DNA of 64,000 bases from Citrifermentans bremense R1 (lineage in GTDB: Bacteria > Desulfobacterota > Desulfuromonadia > Geobacterales > Geobacteraceae). The notes beneath the pieces are model-generated. The model worked only from the letters and a program-made list of their open reading frames with translations. It was not told the origin of the DNA and searched no databases. The stretch lies in contig NZ_AUGE01000018.1 of assembly GCF_000426865.1 (NCBI RefSeq), forward strand, positions 25,958-89,957. The letters run 5' to 3'. A program made the position numbers and the translations under genes. Below, piece by piece: positions 45,790 to 54,687 of this stretch (the first letter of the stretch is position 1; each line of letters starts with the position of its first letter).

Positions 45790-46311
45790 ATAGCTAAACC
45801 TACAGTCAACATCAATCAGACCATCAGGGCCAAAGAGGTAAGGGTAGTAGGTGCCGAAAGTGAGCAGCTTGGTATTCTTCCGCTTCGGGAGGCCTTGGCG
45901 CTGGCCGAGAGCCAGCAACTGGACCTGGTAGAGGTTTCGCCGACAGCCGTTCCCCCCGTCTGCCGTATCATGGATTACGGCAAATTCAAATATCAGCAGG
46001 CCAAGAAACTGGCCGAGGCCAAGAAAAAGCAGGTTCAGGTCGAGCTCAAAGAAGTAAAGCTCCGTCCCAAGACCGACACGCACGACCTGGAGTTCAAGGT
46101 GAAGCACGTGCGCCGCTTCCTGGAAGAGGGGAACAAGGCGAAGATCACCGTCGTCTTCCGCGGACGCGAGATCACGCACCAGGAACTGGGTATGGCCGCT
46201 TTGGAAAAATTCGCATCCGAACTCGCCGACATAGCTCTGGTCGAGGTAAGGCAGAAAATGGAAGGCCGCAGCATGTTCATGATTGTGGCCCCCAAAGTAA
46301 AAGCAAAATAA
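45790..46311 (+). CDS. infC: Translation initiation factor IF-3 (ATA start)
   Basis: 173 residues, matching IF-3 length only if translation begins at ATA 45790. That codon sits 6 bases after a strong AGGAGGT and is followed by AKPTVNINQTIRAKEVRVVG, the standard N-terminus. No ATG or GTG fits: the first in-frame conventional start lies about 35 codons later, inside the N-domain. AUU/AUA-type starts on infC allow IF-3 to repress its own synthesis. The N-domain, Lys-rich linker and C-domain are all intact. Confidence 0.95.
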   Translation: MAKPTVNINQTIRAKEVRVVGAESEQLGILPLREALALAESQQLDLVEVSPTAVPPVCRIMDYGKFKYQQAKKLAEAKKKQVQVELKEVKLRPKTDTHDLEFKVKHVRRFLEEGNKAKITVVFRGREITHQELGMAALEKFASELADIALVEVRQKMEGRSMFMIVAPKVKAK

Positions 46312-46338
46312 ACACCACCACAAAGGAGTAGTAAAACA

Positions 46339-46536
46339 ATGCCTAAAATGAAGACCCATAGGGGCGCCGCCAAGCGTTTCAGCAAGACCGGCACAGGCAA
46401 AATCAAGATGGCCCACGCTTTCACCAGCCACATCCTGACCTCGAAGACCAGGAAGAACAAGCGCAACCTCCGTAAGGGTGGTATCGTCGCAGCTTCCGAC
46501 CACAAGAACATCAGCTGCCTCATCCCCTACAAGTAA
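46339..46536 (+). CDS. rpmI: 50S ribosomal protein L35
   Basis: 65 residues, basic, with the family opening [23 protein letters not shown] and the [16 protein letters not shown] middle. AAAGGAG precedes ATG 46339. It lies 27 bases after infC in the conserved order. In E. coli infC, rpmI and rplT are co-regulated by L20 binding the leader; here an unusually long insertion separates it from rplT. Confidence 0.97.
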   Translation: MPKMKTHRGAAKRFSKTGTGKIKMAHAFTSHILTSKTRKNKRNLRKGGIVAASDHKNISCLIPYK

Positions 46537-46728
46537 CCAGGGGGTAGGGACTAGGACCTAGGGGCTGGCAACACCTAACCTAGAGACTAGAACCGGAGAC
46601 TAAATAGCTAATAACCTGGACGGGGGCGGAGTTCCCAGCCCCCAGCCCCGGGTTTACCAAGTCCGAGAACCGTGAGGAAACGTCTCCCCTTGCGGATCCG
46701 GCTAATTTAAAAACCAGAAGGAGTATGT
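46537..46728. repeat. 192-base repeat-bearing spacer between rpmI and rplT
   Basis: The first half is made of reiterated GGGACTAG, CCTAGGGGCTGG and AGACTAG words, like the tract at 1674-1714 and the GGTAGGGACTGAGGACTAGG at 62891-62910. The second half includes the dyad CTGGACGGGGGCGGAGTTCCCAGCC. It separates two ribosomal genes that are usually 10-50 bases apart, so it is probably an inserted repeat. Confidence 0.6.
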
Positions 46729-47082
46729 ATGCCAAGAGTAAAGCGCGGTTTTAAAGCGAGACAGAGAAGAAACAAGGTATTGAAACTTGCCAAGGGTTAC
46801 CGCGGCGCCAGGAGCAAATTGTTCAGGAGCGCCACCGAAGCGGTGGACCGCGCACTGAACTACGCGTTCAGGGACAGAAGGGTGAAAAAGCGGGACTTCA
46901 GGGCTCTCTGGATCACCAGGATCAACGCAGCAGCGAGGATCAACGGTCTCTCCTACAGCAAACTGATCCACGGTCTCAAGCTTGCCAATGTAGAAATCGA
47001 CCGGAAAGTGATGGCCGACCTGGCCGTTTCCGATCCGAACGGTTTCGCGGCAATCGCGGCGGCAGCCAAAGCAAAATTTTAA
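46729..47082 (+). CDS. rplT: 50S ribosomal protein L20
   Basis: 117 residues, with [33 protein letters not shown] opening and [19 protein letters not shown], the standard L20 sequence and length. AGAAGGAG precedes ATG 46729. L20 is an early assembly protein of the 50S subunit and often a translational repressor of this operon. A terminator-like attenuator follows before pheS. Confidence 0.97.
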   Translation: MPRVKRGFKARQRRNKVLKLAKGYRGARSKLFRSATEAVDRALNYAFRDRRVKKRDFRALWITRINAAARINGLSYSKLIHGLKLANVEIDRKVMADLAVSDPNGFAAIAAAAKAKF

Positions 47083-47098
47083 TACATACCGCGGGCAT

Positions 47099-47140
47099 AA
47101 AAAAAGAAATGGGATAGCGATGTCTCATTTCTTTTTTTTT
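47099..47140 (+). terminator. Terminator or attenuator between rplT and pheS
   Basis: AGAAATGGGA and TCTCATTTCT pair (one G-T) and the stem is extended by A-run/T-run pairing; nine or more T residues follow. It ends 19 bases before the pheS start, so it would terminate part of the rplT transcript ahead of pheST, as an attenuator does. Confidence 0.8.
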
Positions 47141-47159
47141 CCGTAATAGGGCATTGCAC

Positions 47160-48176
47160 ATGAAGGATAAACTGGAAGCACTATTAGATCAGGCCCTCTC
47201 CGAACTGGCGCAAGCCTCCACCGAGGAGGGCGTGCAGGAGCTGCGGGTCAAGTACTTGGGGAAAAAGGGTGAGCTGACCTCCGTGATGAAGGGATTGGGC
47301 GCGTTCACCCCGGAGGAACGCCCCGTCATCGGCCAGGTGGTGAACACGGTCAAAGGCAAGCTCGAAGAGGCGTTCGAGGTCCGCGGCGGCGAGATCCGCG
47401 AGGTCGTAAAGAGCGCCCGGCTTTCCGCAGAGAGGATCGACGTCACCCTTCCCGGCCGCCGCCGTTCGTTGGGCTCCAAGCACCCCATCACGCTCGTCAC
47501 CGAGGAGATCACCTCCATCTTCGGCGCGCTCGGCTTCGCCGTCGCCGAAGGGCCCGAGATCGAGCTCGACTTCTACAACTTCGAAGCGCTCAACCTGCCG
47601 AAGGACCATCCCGCCCGCGACATGCAGGACACCTTCTACTTCGGCGAGAGCGTCCTTTTGAGGACCCACACCTCCCCGGTGCAGATCCGCACCATGCTGA
47701 AGCAGCCGCCGCCGGTCCGCATCATCGCCCCCGGCACCGTGTACCGCTGCGATTCCGACGCCACCCACTCCCCGATGTTCCATCAGGTCGAGGGGCTCAT
47801 GGTCGACAAGGGAATCACCTTCGGCGACCTCAAAGGGATCCTGACCCTTTTCATCAGCCAGCTCTTCGGCTCCGACATCGGCGTGAGGCTGCGCCCGTCG
47901 TTCTTCCCGTTCACCGAGCCGTCGGCCGAGGTCGACATCGCCTGCGTCATCTGCCGCGGCAAAGGGTGCCGGGTCTGCAAGGAGACCGGCTGGCTCGAGA
48001 TCCTGGGCGCCGGTATGGTCGACCCCGAGGTGTACCGCCATGTAGGCTACGACTCCGAGCTCTACACCGGCTTCGCCTTCGGGATGGGGATCGAGAGGAT
48101 TGCCATGCTGAAGTACGGCATCGCCGACATGCGGCTCCTGTTCGAAAACGACCTCAGGTTCCTGAAACAGTTCTAA
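47160..48176 (+). CDS. pheS: Phenylalanyl-tRNA synthetase alpha subunit
   Basis: 338 residues. An N-terminal coiled coil (about 1-85) precedes the class II core with the motif 2 region [18 protein letters not shown] (about 199-216) and the motif 3 region [14 protein letters not shown] (about 303-316). It forms an alpha2-beta2 enzyme with PheT. ATG 47160 is used; a TTG two codons earlier is also possible, and no clear ribosome site is visible. A repeat-containing 176-base gap separates it from pheT. Confidence 0.96.
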   Translation: MKDKLEALLDQALSELAQASTEEGVQELRVKYLGKKGELTSVMKGLGAFTPEERPVIGQVVNTVKGKLEEAFEVRGGEIREVVKSARLSAERIDVTLPGRRRSLGSKHPITLVTEEITSIFGALGFAVAEGPEIELDFYNFEALNLPKDHPARDMQDTFYFGESVLLRTHTSPVQIRTMLKQPPPVRIIAPGTVYRCDSDATHSPMFHQVEGLMVDKGITFGDLKGILTLFISQLFGSDIGVRLRPSFFPFTEPSAEVDIACVICRGKGCRVCKETGWLEILGAGMVDPEVYRHVGYDSELYTGFAFGMGIERIAMLKYGIADMRLLFENDLRFLKQF

Positions 48177-48205
48177 AAACAAAGTCAAAAGCACGCACGC
48201 GGAAA

Positions 48206-48340
48206 AGGTAAAAACTGACGGATAGAAACAGATCAAGCCTTAAGGCTTGGTTCAAGCTTTTAACCCAAGCTTTCTGGTTTATCTGAAGTTATCCGTAAGT
48301 TTCCGTCAGATCCGTGTGCAACGCCTTTGACTCTTAAACG
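48206..48340. repeat. Repeat in the pheS-pheT gap
   Basis: GACGGATAGAAACAGAT at the left forms a dyad with ATCTGA...TTTCCGTCAGAT at the right, and the right side reads GTTATCCGTAAG...CCGTCAGATCCGTGTGCAACGCC. This matches the TTATCCG...ATCCGTGTGC(T/G)ATGCC family at 61811, 62921 and 63031. It also has a TTAAGGCTTGGTTCAAGCTTTTAACCCAAGCTT inner dyad. Confidence 0.6.
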
Positions 48341-48352
48341 GATGGAAAAGAC

Positions 48353-50758
48353 ATGATAGTTACCTATAACTGGCTCAAGGAATTCGTCGATTGCGACCTG
48401 CCCGCGGCGGAACTCTCGCACCTGCTCACCATGCTCGGCCTCGAGGTCGAGCGCATGGAAGAGTTGGGCGGCGGCATGGACGATGTGGTGGTGGCCCAGG
48501 TACTGGAGAAAAACCAGCACCCCAACGCCGACAAGCTCTCCCTTTGCAAGGTCGACAACGGCAAGGAGATCCTGAACGTCGTCTGCGGCGCGCAGAACTT
48601 CAAGGCCGGCGACAAGGTCGCCCTCGCCCAGATCGGCGCGACGCTCCCCGGCGACTTCAAGATCAAGCGCTCCAAGATCCGCGGCGAAGAGTCCTGCGGC
48701 ATGCTCTGCTCCGAGAAAGAGCTGGCGCTCTCGCTGGAAAGCGCGGGGATCATGATCCTCCCCGAGGCGTTCAAGCTCGGCACCCCGCTCTTCGACGCGC
48801 TCGGCACCAAGGACACCGTCTTCGAGATAGGGCTTACCCCCAACCGCGCCGACTGCCTGAGCGTCGTAGGTATCGCCCGCGAGATCGCGGCCAAGCTGGG
48901 CAAAAAGGTGCACTATCCCGGGCTCGAGGTCGCCGAGACCGGCGCCCCGATCGACACCATCGCCAAGGTAACCATCGAAGCGCCGGAACTCTGCCCGCGC
49001 TACACCGCGCGCCACATCACCGGCTGCACCCTGGCCCCGTCGCCGGCCTGGCTCGCCAACCGGCTGCAGGCCGCGGGTATCCGCTCCATCAACAACGTGG
49101 TCGACGTCACCAACTACGTCCTCCTCGAATACGGCCACCCGCTGCACGCCTTCGACTTCACCCTTGTCGCCGGTGGGAAGATCGTGGTCGCTGCTGCAGG
49201 CGAGGGGGAGAAGTTCGTCACTCTCGACGGGCAGGAACGCATCCTCACCGCATCCGACCTCACCATCCGCGACGGCGAAAAAGGGGTGGCCCTGGCCGGC
49301 ATCATGGGTGGCGGCAACTCCGAGATAGGGGAGGGGACCACCGAGGTGCTCCTGGAGAGCGCCTACTTCAACCCCTCCGCCATCAGGAAGACCTCCAAGC
49401 GTCTGGGCATCCACACGGAATCCTCGCACCGCTTCGAGCGTGGCACCGACGTCGCAGGGCTCACCCGGGCGCTCAACCGCGCCGCACAGCTCATCGCGGA
49501 ACTCTCCGGCGGCAAGATTGCCAAAGGGATCATCGACGTCTACCTGCACCCGGTCGAGCCGCGCGTGATAAAAGCGAGGCTTGCCCGCATCAACGCGGTC
49601 TCCGGCCTCTCCTTGAGCGCCGCCGAGGTGCAGGACATCCTGGAGCGCCTCGAATTCGAGGTGAAGCAGCCCGAGCCCGGCGTGTTCCAGGTGCGGGTGC
49701 CGCTCTTCAGGGTCGACCTGGAGCGCGAGATCGACCTGGTAGAGGAAGTGGTGCGGCTGAACGGCTTCGAGAAGGTCCCGGCCACCTTGCCGCAGGCCTC
49801 CGTCTTCTCCGACCTTCCCTCCGATTTCCAGCGGCTTGCCGCGCGGGTGAAGGACCTCCTGGTGTCCCAGGGGCTTTCCGAGGTGATCAACTACAGCTTC
49901 GTGGCGCCTGCTTCCTGCGAGAAGATCCTGCTTTCCGCCGACGACGTCAGAAGTAACGGTATGGTGCTCTTGAACCCCATCTCAGACGAGCTTTCCGTGA
50001 TGCGCACCACCATGCTTCCGGGGCTTCTGGACACCGCCGTTAAGAACATCAGCTTCCGGACCTTGAACCTGCGCATCTTCGAGATGCGCCGCATCTATCT
50101 TCCCGCTCCCGGCAAGGAGCTTCCCGAAGAGCCGCTCTACGTCTCTGCTCTTCTCACCGGAAGCCGCGACCTGGAGGGATGGAACCAGAAAAAAGGGGAG
50201 ATCGACTTCTTTGACGTGAAGGGAATCGCCGAGAACATTCTCGCAGACCTCTCCATCCCCAATGTGAGCTTCTCGGCCGAAAGCCTCGATCCGTACTACC
50301 ACCCGGGCAAGGCCTGCCGCATCCTTTGCGGCAACAAGGTGCTGGGCTCCCTGGGGGAACTGCATCCCACAGTGCAGGAGAACTACGGCATAGGGACGCC
50401 CCTGTACTACCTGGAGCTCAATTTCGAGGCCCTCCTTGCCTCCAGGAAGGGGAAAGGCGCGGCACAGGTGCCGTCTCGCTTCCCGTCCACCTTCCGCGAC
50501 ATCGCCATGCTGCTTCCCAAAGAGCTCCCGGTGGCTGACGTGCTTTACTGCGTGAAAGGGGTCAAGGCTCCCGAGCTGGAAGGGGTTGAGGTATTCGACG
50601 TTTACACAGGGGGCAACATCTCTGCAGCAGAGAAGAGCGTCGCCATCCGTGTACGCTACGGCTCCAAGGAAAGGACTCTTACTGACGACGAGGTCACCCG
50701 ACTGCATCAGCGGGTCACCGATGCCCTCACTAAGAAATTAAATGTTTCCTTTAGATAA
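48353..50758 (+). CDS. pheT: Phenylalanyl-tRNA synthetase beta subunit
   Basis: 801 residues, the full bacterial form. It has the tRNA-binding EMAP/B2 domain (about 40-150), the B3/B4 editing module (GLTPNRADCLS onward), B5 (about 400-475), the catalytic-like domain and the C-terminal anticodon-binding FDX-ACB domain (about 705-800; FPSTFRDIAMLLPKELPV). It starts directly downstream of the repeat in the pheST gap. ihfA follows by 92 bases, an order conserved from E. coli to Geobacter. Confidence 0.97.
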   Translation: MIVTYNWLKEFVDCDLPAAELSHLLTMLGLEVERMEELGGGMDDVVVAQVLEKNQHPNADKLSLCKVDNGKEILNVVCGAQNFKAGDKVALAQIGATLPGDFKIKRSKIRGEESCGMLCSEKELALSLESAGIMILPEAFKLGTPLFDALGTKDTVFEIGLTPNRADCLSVVGIAREIAAKLGKKVHYPGLEVAETGAPIDTIAKVTIEAPELCPRYTARHITGCTLAPSPAWLANRLQAAGIRSINNVVDVTNYVLLEYGHPLHAFDFTLVAGGKIVVAAAGEGEKFVTLDGQERILTASDLTIRDGEKGVALAGIMGGGNSEIGEGTTEVLLESAYFNPSAIRKTSKRLGIHTESSHRFERGTDVAGLTRALNRAAQLIAELSGGKIAKGIIDVYLHPVEPRVIKARLARINAVSGLSLSAAEVQDILERLEFEVKQPEPGVFQVRVPLFRVDLEREIDLVEEVVRLNGFEKVPATLPQASVFSDLPSDFQRLAARVKDLLVSQGLSEVINYSFVAPASCEKILLSADDVRSNGMVLLNPISDELSVMRTTMLPGLLDTAVKNISFRTLNLRIFEMRRIYLPAPGKELPEEPLYVSALLTGSRDLEGWNQKKGEIDFFDVKGIAENILADLSIPNVSFSAESLDPYYHPGKACRILCGNKVLGSLGELHPTVQENYGIGTPLYYLELNFEALLASRKGKGAAQVPSRFPSTFRDIAMLLPKELPVADVLYCVKGVKAPELEGVEVFDVYTGGNISAAEKSVAIRVRYGSKERTLTDDEVTRLHQRVTDALTKKLNVSFR

Positions 50759-50850
50759 AAACGGTTGCGAAATCGAAAACGCTATGGTATTAGATTAAGC
50801 CGCTGTTGAGAAGCACACATAAATGAAATGCTGAAGCTGTTGAGGGGGTT

Positions 50851-51129
50851 ATGACTAAAGCTGACATAGTCGAGAAGATTTATGAGAAAGTGGGATTCTC
50901 CAAAAAAGAGTCCGCTGAACTCGTTGAGACGGTCTTCGACCTTATTAAGACCACTCTTGAAGAAGGTGACAAAATCAAGATTGCCGGCTTCGGCAACTTT
51001 GTAGTTAAAGAGAAGGCTGATCGCCGCGGCAGGAATCCGCAGACCGGCGAAGAGATTACCATCGTCGCCAGAAAGATCCTCACCTTCAAGCCGAGCCAGG
51101 TGCTGAAGAGCGCGATCAACACTCAGTAG
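50851..51129 (+). CDS. ihfA: Integration host factor alpha subunit
   Basis: A 92-residue DNA-bending protein of the HU/IHF family. It has the beta-arm segment [14 protein letters not shown] (about residues 55-68) with the intercalating proline and a C-terminal helix. Placement after pheT identifies it as IhfA and not HU. It cooperates with sigma-54 activators like the one at 40347. The MerR gene starts 2 bases after its stop. Confidence 0.94.
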   Translation: MTKADIVEKIYEKVGFSKKESAELVETVFDLIKTTLEEGDKIKIAGFGNFVVKEKADRRGRNPQTGEEITIVARKILTFKPSQVLKSAINTQ

Positions 51130-51131
51130 GG

Positions 51132-51470
51132 ATGACGACCGGGATCCCGGATAAACTGTACCTGAGAATAGGCGAAGTCTCCGGCATCACCGGGCTTGCC
51201 ACCTCGGTACTGCGGTACTGGGAGTCGGAATTTCCCGGACTGGCCCCGAAGAAAAGCAGCAGTGGCCAGAGGCTCTACACCAGGAAAGACGTGGAACTGG
51301 TCGCAGAGATAAAACAACTCCTATACGCGGAGAAGCTCACCATAGAAGGGGCTAGGAAACGGTTGGAGGGGAAGAAAAAGTACCGAAAATCTGAGCTTTC
51401 CAGTGAAGCACTCGCAGCCCTCATCGAGGACGTGAAACTGGAGTTAACAAGCTTGCGAGATCAGTTGTAA
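51132..51470 (+). CDS. MerR-family regulator next to ihfA
   Basis: A 112-residue protein with an N-terminal winged helix ([27 protein letters not shown], about 10-36; [14 protein letters not shown]) and a short helical tail for dimerisation. No effector domain or metal-binding cysteines are present, so it is a minimal MerR. It follows ihfA with a 2-base gap in the conserved pheT-ihfA-merR arrangement of deltaproteobacteria. Its target is unknown. Confidence 0.9.
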   Translation: MTTGIPDKLYLRIGEVSGITGLATSVLRYWESEFPGLAPKKSSSGQRLYTRKDVELVAEIKQLLYAEKLTIEGARKRLEGKKKYRKSELSSEALAALIEDVKLELTSLRDQL

Positions 51471-51484
51471 TTATCAGGTTTAAT

Positions 51485-51561
51485 CGGTGCGTAGCGCAGC
51501 CTGGTAGCGCACTAGACTGGGGGTCTAGTGGTCGCTGGTTCGAATCCAGTCGCACCGACCA
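51485..51561 (+). tRNA. tRNA-Pro (anticodon GGG)
   Basis: A 77-base cloverleaf: acceptor CGGTGCG/CGCACCG, D-arm GCGC/GCGC, anticodon stem CTAGA/TCTAG with loop CTGGGGG (anticodon GGG), and T-arm GCTGG-TTCGAAT-CCAGT. ACCA is encoded. Confidence 0.95.
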
Positions 51562-51565
51562 TTTC

Positions 51566-51604
51566 AATCAGCCGCTTGGGAGACTTCCTGGGCGGCTGAT
51601 TTCG
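51566..51604 (+). terminator. Terminator after tRNA-Pro
   Basis: AATCAGCCGC and GCGGCTGATT form a perfect 10-bp stem with a 16-base loop, followed by TCGTTT. It lies 4 bases after the tRNA. Confidence 0.75.
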
Positions 51605-51742
51605 TTTCCGGCTTAGAAACCGCTAACTGCCCGATATGAGCGCAGTTGCCGCACTTATGGTATGTTTTCTTTCGGTATCGCTTGACGGACGAGCGCCGGG
51701 GCTGATCCATCTACCGGCGCAAGCATGGGAGCTACTTAGCTG

Positions 51743-52372
51743 ATGGCCGACCGCCCCGCACAACTTATCGCCTGCCACGAGTGCGACCTGCTGCAGCGCG
51801 ACATCCCGCTCAATCCCGGCTGCACCGCCAGTTGCCGGCGCTGCGGCGCTGTCCTTTACCGCAACGCGACCGACAGCATCAACCGCACCCTTGCCTACAC
51901 CCTCGCGGCGGGAATACTCTTTCTCGTCGCCAACTCTTTCCCCATTTTCAGTATAGAAGTCTCCGGGGACCGCAGCGCCATCACCCTTTTCGGCGCCGTT
52001 CATGCCCTTTGGGAGCAGGGGGTGCGCACCATCTCGGTGATGGTTTTCATCACGGCGATCGTGGTCCCCTGTCTCGAGCTCTTTTCGCTGACGGCTCTTT
52101 TGCTCCCCCTGAAACTTGGGTTCGTTCCTCCGAGCTACACCCTGTTCATGCGCACCCTGCAGTTCATCGAGCCGTGGGGGATGGTGGAGGTATTCATGCT
52201 GGGGGTGCTGGTCTCCCTGGTGAAGCTGACCAACAACTTCCGGGTCATCCCCGGTTTCGCGCTTTACTCCTTCGGTCTTCTGACCCTGCTCATAGCTGCG
52301 GCGGCAGCGTCGTTCAGCGCGCGCGACATCTGGAACCGGCTGGACGAAATGCTGGGAGAGGAGGAGTTGTGA
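51743..52372 (+). CDS. pqiA: PqiA-like integral membrane protein, first half
   Basis: 209 residues: a cytoplasmic zinc-ribbon-like start (ACHECDLLQ..., CRRCGAVLYR) then four transmembrane helices (about 50-195). This is one of the two repeats found in a single ~415-residue PqiA/LetA in E. coli. These inner-membrane proteins work with MCE tunnel proteins (PqiB/LetB) to move lipids between membranes. The second half is encoded by the next gene, overlapping by GTGA. Confidence 0.9.
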   Translation: MADRPAQLIACHECDLLQRDIPLNPGCTASCRRCGAVLYRNATDSINRTLAYTLAAGILFLVANSFPIFSIEVSGDRSAITLFGAVHALWEQGVRTISVMVFITAIVVPCLELFSLTALLLPLKLGFVPPSYTLFMRTLQFIEPWGMVEVFMLGVLVSLVKLTNNFRVIPGFALYSFGLLTLLIAAAAASFSARDIWNRLDEMLGEEEL

Positions 52373-53016
52373 CTCCCGTCGATTCCGGCATAGCGAGCGC
52401 TGCCGCCAACGGCCTTTGCTCCTGCCATGTCTGCCGCCTGGTCTCGCGCCGAAGCCGGTTCTCGCGCCATGAGCACTGCCCCCGCTGCGGCGCCACGCTG
52501 CACTTCCGCAAGCCTGGGAGCGTGCAGCGCTGCTGGGCCCTGGTGATAGCCTCTTACATCCTGTACATACCGGCCAATTTGCTGGTCATGATGGAGACGG
52601 GCTCGCTGATAAATTACCGCAAGGACACCATAGTAAGCGGCGTCGTGCACCTGTGGAAGACCGGCTCCTGGATGATCGCCGTCATCGTCTTCATAGCCAG
52701 CGTGGCCATTCCGCTATTGAAACTGTTCTCGCTCACTTTTTTGCTGATCAGCGTGCAGCGGCGCTCTCATTGGCGCCCAAGGCAGCGCACCCGCCTGTTC
52801 CGGCTTCTGGAGGCGGTGGGGCGCTGGTCCATGCTGGATATCTACGTGGTCACCCTGCTTGCCGCGCTGGTGCAGTTAGGCTCGCTGGCGGTGGTAAAGG
52901 CGGGCCCTGCCGCCGTAGCCTTCGGCGCCGTGGTGGTACTCACCATGTTCGCCACCATGCAGTTCGATCCGCGCCTTATCTGGGACCCCCTGCAGAAAGA
53001 GGATATTCATGACTGA
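52369..53016 (+). CDS. pqiA: PqiA-like integral membrane protein, second half
   Basis: 215 residues from GTG 52369, which overlaps the previous stop (GTGA). Its own zinc-ribbon pattern (CSCHVCRLVS..., HCPRCGATLHF, about 18-50) is followed by four helices (about 58-200). Together with the upstream protein it makes up the usual two-repeat PqiA. The stop region overlaps the start of the MCE gene by 8 bases, so all three are translationally coupled. Confidence 0.9.
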   Translation: MTPVDSGIASAAANGLCSCHVCRLVSRRSRFSRHEHCPRCGATLHFRKPGSVQRCWALVIASYILYIPANLLVMMETGSLINYRKDTIVSGVVHLWKTGSWMIAVIVFIASVAIPLLKLFSLTFLLISVQRRSHWRPRQRTRLFRLLEAVGRWSMLDIYVVTLLAALVQLGSLAVVKAGPAAVAFGAVVVLTMFATMQFDPRLIWDPLQKEDIHD

Positions 53017-54685
53017 AACACCTGAAAAGAACCTGGGCGACATCCCCGAGGCGGTCAGCGAACCCAAGCGCCGCTTCAGCATTCAGCTGGTCTGGATCAT
53101 CCCCATCGTCGCCGCGCTGATCGGCCTCTCCATCGCCGTCAAGGCCTATATCGACCGCGGCCAGGCCATCACCATCACTTTCAAGACGGGGGAAGGGCTG
53201 GAGGCGGGCAAGACCAAGCTCAAGTACAAGGACGTGATGATAGGCGAGGTGAAGTCCATCGCCATCTCCAACGACCGCTCCCACGTAGTTGTCACTGCGG
53301 AGGTAACCAAGGACGCCCGCGGGCTCATGGTGAAGGACACCCGCTTCTGGGTGGTGCGCGCACGGATTTCCGGCGGCAACGTCTCCGGTTTGAACACCCT
53401 TCTGGGCGGCTCCTACATCGGGGTCGAGGCAGGAAGCTCGAACGAGCCGCGTGAGGAGTTCATCGGTCTCGAAACGCCTCCCGCTGTGTCCGTCGACGTC
53501 CCCGGACGCCAGTTCGTCCTGCACTCCACCGAGGTCGGTTCGCTCGATACCGGCTCCCCGATCTTCTTTCGTCGCATGCAGGTGGGGCAGGTGGTTGGCA
53601 CCGAGTTGGACCGCGACGGCAAGGGGGTGACGGTCAAGGTCTTTATCCGCTCCCCTTACGACAAATTCATCAAGGTCAACACCTACTTCTGGCATGCCAG
53701 CGGCATCGACCTGACTCTCAGCGCCAGCGGCGTCAAGGTCAACACCGAGTCCATGGTCTCGATCCTTCTGGGAGGTATCTCCTTCGAGGCGCCGGAAGGA
53801 AAAGAAGATGCCTCGCCGGCTCCGCCCAATACCGTATTCTCCCTGTACCCGACGAGGGACGACGCGGCGAAGCACTCGGCTGCCGTGGAGAAATTCGTGC
53901 TCGTCTTTAAGGAATCGGTGCGCGGGCTCGCCGTGGGGGCTCCTGTCGACCTGCGGGGGGTGACGGTAGGCGAGGTCACCAAGATAAACGTGGCGCTCGA
54001 CCGCAAGGGTTCCGATTTCACCGTTCCAGTCGAGATTCAGTTCTACCCGGATCACCTGCTTCCCAAGGGTAACGGCCAGGAAAAAGCGCCCGAAACAGGC
54101 GACAGGACGCTGAGAAGGCTTTTGGACGACATGGTCGCCCACGGCTTCCGTGCGCAGATCAAGAGCGCCAGTCTCCTGACGGGGCAGCTTTACGTGGCGC
54201 TCGATTTCGTGCCGGGAGCGCGTGCCGCGAAGATCAACTGGGGAGCCGACCCGCCGCGCTTCCCGACCGTCCCGGGGTCGATGGAGAAGCTGCAGAAGAA
54301 TCTGACCGAGATCGTGCAGAGGATCGAGAAGCTCCCCCTGGAGCAGATCGCCGGCGACGCGGGCACCACCATACGCTCGCTCGACTCCACGCTGAAAAGC
54401 GCCGACCAGTTGCTGAAGAACATGGACCGCACGCTGGTCCCGGAGGCACGGAGCGTCCTTGCCGAGTCGCGCCAGGCCATCGACGAGGTCAAAAAGACCC
54501 TTGCCGAAGCGCGTCAGACCTTCGGCGGCGCCAACGGCGTCCTCGCCCCGGATGCCCCGATGCAGGTCGACCTGCGCGACACCATGCGCGAGGTGTCCCG
54601 CGCCGCCCAGTCGCTCAGGGTTCTGGGCGACTACCTGGAACAGCACCCCGAGGCCCTGATCCGCGGCAAGAAACAGGAGAAATAG
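53009..54685 (+). CDS. pqiB: PqiB-like MCE-domain protein
   Basis: 558 residues. An N-terminal membrane anchor (about 25-47) precedes three MCE domains (about 48-140, 165-255, 290-395); each has the strand-loop pattern such as GLEAGKTKLKYKDVMIGEVKSI, and VRGLAVGAPVDLRGVTVGEVTKI. A long helical C-terminal part (about 430-540) likely forms the coiled-coil needle. In E. coli PqiB a hexameric barrel bridges the periplasm for lipid transport. It is flanked by pqiA halves and the pqiC lipoprotein gene. Confidence 0.93.
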   Translation: MTETPEKNLGDIPEAVSEPKRRFSIQLVWIIPIVAALIGLSIAVKAYIDRGQAITITFKTGEGLEAGKTKLKYKDVMIGEVKSIAISNDRSHVVVTAEVTKDARGLMVKDTRFWVVRARISGGNVSGLNTLLGGSYIGVEAGSSNEPREEFIGLETPPAVSVDVPGRQFVLHSTEVGSLDTGSPIFFRRMQVGQVVGTELDRDGKGVTVKVFIRSPYDKFIKVNTYFWHASGIDLTLSASGVKVNTESMVSILLGGISFEAPEGKEDASPAPPNTVFSLYPTRDDAAKHSAAVEKFVLVFKESVRGLAVGAPVDLRGVTVGEVTKINVALDRKGSDFTVPVEIQFYPDHLLPKGNGQEKAPETGDRTLRRLLDDMVAHGFRAQIKSASLLTGQLYVALDFVPGARAAKINWGADPPRFPTVPGSMEKLQKNLTEIVQRIEKLPLEQIAGDAGTTIRSLDSTLKSADQLLKNMDRTLVPEARSVLAESRQAIDEVKKTLAEARQTFGGANGVLAPDAPMQVDLRDTMREVSRAAQSLRVLGDYLEQHPEALIRGKKQEK

Positions 54686-54687
54686 CC

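Noticed and set aside
52976..54646. 556-codon minus-strand frame opposite the MCE gene
   Set aside because: Same reasoning; the plus strand encodes recognisable MCE domains and sits in a coupled operon.
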